From contig NZ_CYGX02000011.1 of NCBI RefSeq assembly GCF_900019265.1, positions 1-54,940 of the forward strand: a stretch of DNA of 54,940 bases. Direction: 5' to 3'. The DNA comes from Paraburkholderia ribeironis (GTDB taxonomy: Bacteria; Pseudomonadota; Gammaproteobacteria; Burkholderiales; Burkholderiaceae). Every line of letters starts with the position of its first letter. Within the stretch, counting starts at the first letter, position 1. The notes below the pieces were generated by a model, which made no database searches, was not told the origin of the DNA, and saw only the letters and a program-made list of their open reading frames with translations. Shown one piece after another: positions 54,610 through 54,940 of this stretch. The position numbers were made by a program, and so were the translations under genes.

Positions 54610-54940
54610 TCAGCGCTCAGGTCCGGCGAGTGCGGCCTGATACCTGATCGACGAAACGACGCCAATGCGCCTGATAGGCTCTGGAGGCAGCCAGCCAGGG
54701 CCCTCCAGACTGAGCGCATCTGACAGTTGCGAGGACTGGGCACCCATGGCCATCTCCCCCAACAACTTGCCGTATGTCGTACCTTTCAGCACGCCCGCGC
54801 CATTGCAACCGAGCGATGCGAACAGGCCAGGGCGCAGTTCTCCAAAGAACGTGGCGCCGTTGCGAGTCAGCGCCGTCTGAGGTTGACCCGGTTCGACGGA
54901 TAGATTTGCAGTTGAGTCTAGTGCGGGGTGGCACCTCCCG
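54610..54940 (-). CDS. FAD-dependent amine oxidoreductase, 3' part (DadA-like)
   Basis: The last 110 or so residues of a gene that continues beyond the right end of the window. The visible part includes N-G-A-T-F-F-G-E-L, L-F-A-S-L-G-C-N-G-A-G-V and L-K-G-T-T-Y-G-K-L-L-G-E, which match the C-terminal half of D-amino-acid dehydrogenase/glycine-oxidase-type FAD enzymes. The frame is open to the window edge. It probably oxidises an amino acid to an imine, which the RidA-family protein then clears. Confidence 0.7.
   Translation of the reverse strand, partial: GRCHPALDSTANLSVEPGQPQTALTRNGATFFGELRPGLFASLGCNGAGVLKGTTYGKLLGEMAMGAQSSQLSDALSLEGPGWLPPEPIRRIGVVSSIRYQAALAGPER

Overview
The window is high-GC, gene-dense DNA that looks like a Burkholderiaceae chromosome, most likely Paraburkholderia or a close relative. 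The evidence is the codon use, the Burkholderia-type phosphonate cluster, the short tandem repeats rich in C and G, and the mix of gene families. No rRNA, tRNA, CRISPR array or intact insertion sequence was recognised. Every functional call rests on reading motifs by eye, because no database search was possible.

Layout. (1) 361-8679, minus strand: a 2-aminoethylphosphonate/phosphonoacetate cluster. The ABC importer phnS-T-U-V is followed by the GntR regulator phnR, phosphonoacetate hydrolase phnA, phosphonoacetaldehyde dehydrogenase phnY and a PhnZ-type HD oxygenase. A DeoR-type regulator follows at 9098-9853. (2) 10047-27000: mixed housekeeping and accessory genes. These include a UbiB-like protein that has lost its kinase motifs, a DMT exporter, an L,D-transpeptidase, nadE, two small linked genes, two acid-type serine peptidases (S10 and S53), ynfA, a LysE/Lrp divergent pair, OsmC, and a DedA-PAP2-LssY membrane protein. 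This stretch carries a striking set of 7-, 9- and 12-bp tandem repeats, two of which lie inside reading frames. (3) 27152-33839: an outer-membrane phospholipase A, then a two-gene operon joining an acyl-ACP-reductase-like enzyme to a CqsS/LqsS-type hybrid sensor kinase. A receiver-histidine kinase protein lies tail to tail with it. This is the best candidate for an undescribed system: a lipid-derived signal circuit without the usual CqsA/LqsA synthase. (4) 34004-44505, minus strand: a catabolic regulon in two or more transcription units (LLM monooxygenase, aldehyde dehydrogenase, NIPSNAP, four-gene ABC importer, GntR regulator; then a DUF1185 protein, alpha/beta hydrolase and flavin reductase). 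Four copies of one palindrome precede its transcription units. (5) 44764-53026: two paralogous small proteins of no recognised family flank a gene with a transposase-like N-terminus, two small hypothetical genes and an overlapping three-gene phosphorelay. A Tat-exported solute-binding-like protein follows. (6) 53087-53919: the 3' halves of an MFS transporter gene and a porin gene are joined back to back at one breakpoint. A RidA-family gene and the 3' end of a FAD-dependent amine oxidoreductase gene close the window.

How the genes work together. Region 1 imports and degrades organophosphonates for phosphate and carbon. In region 4 the flavin reductase should supply reduced flavin to the LLM monooxygenase. 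The hydrolase and aldehyde dehydrogenase would process its product, and the importer would bring in a substrate I cannot identify. Region 3 would make and sense a fatty-acyl-derived molecule, if the homologies hold.
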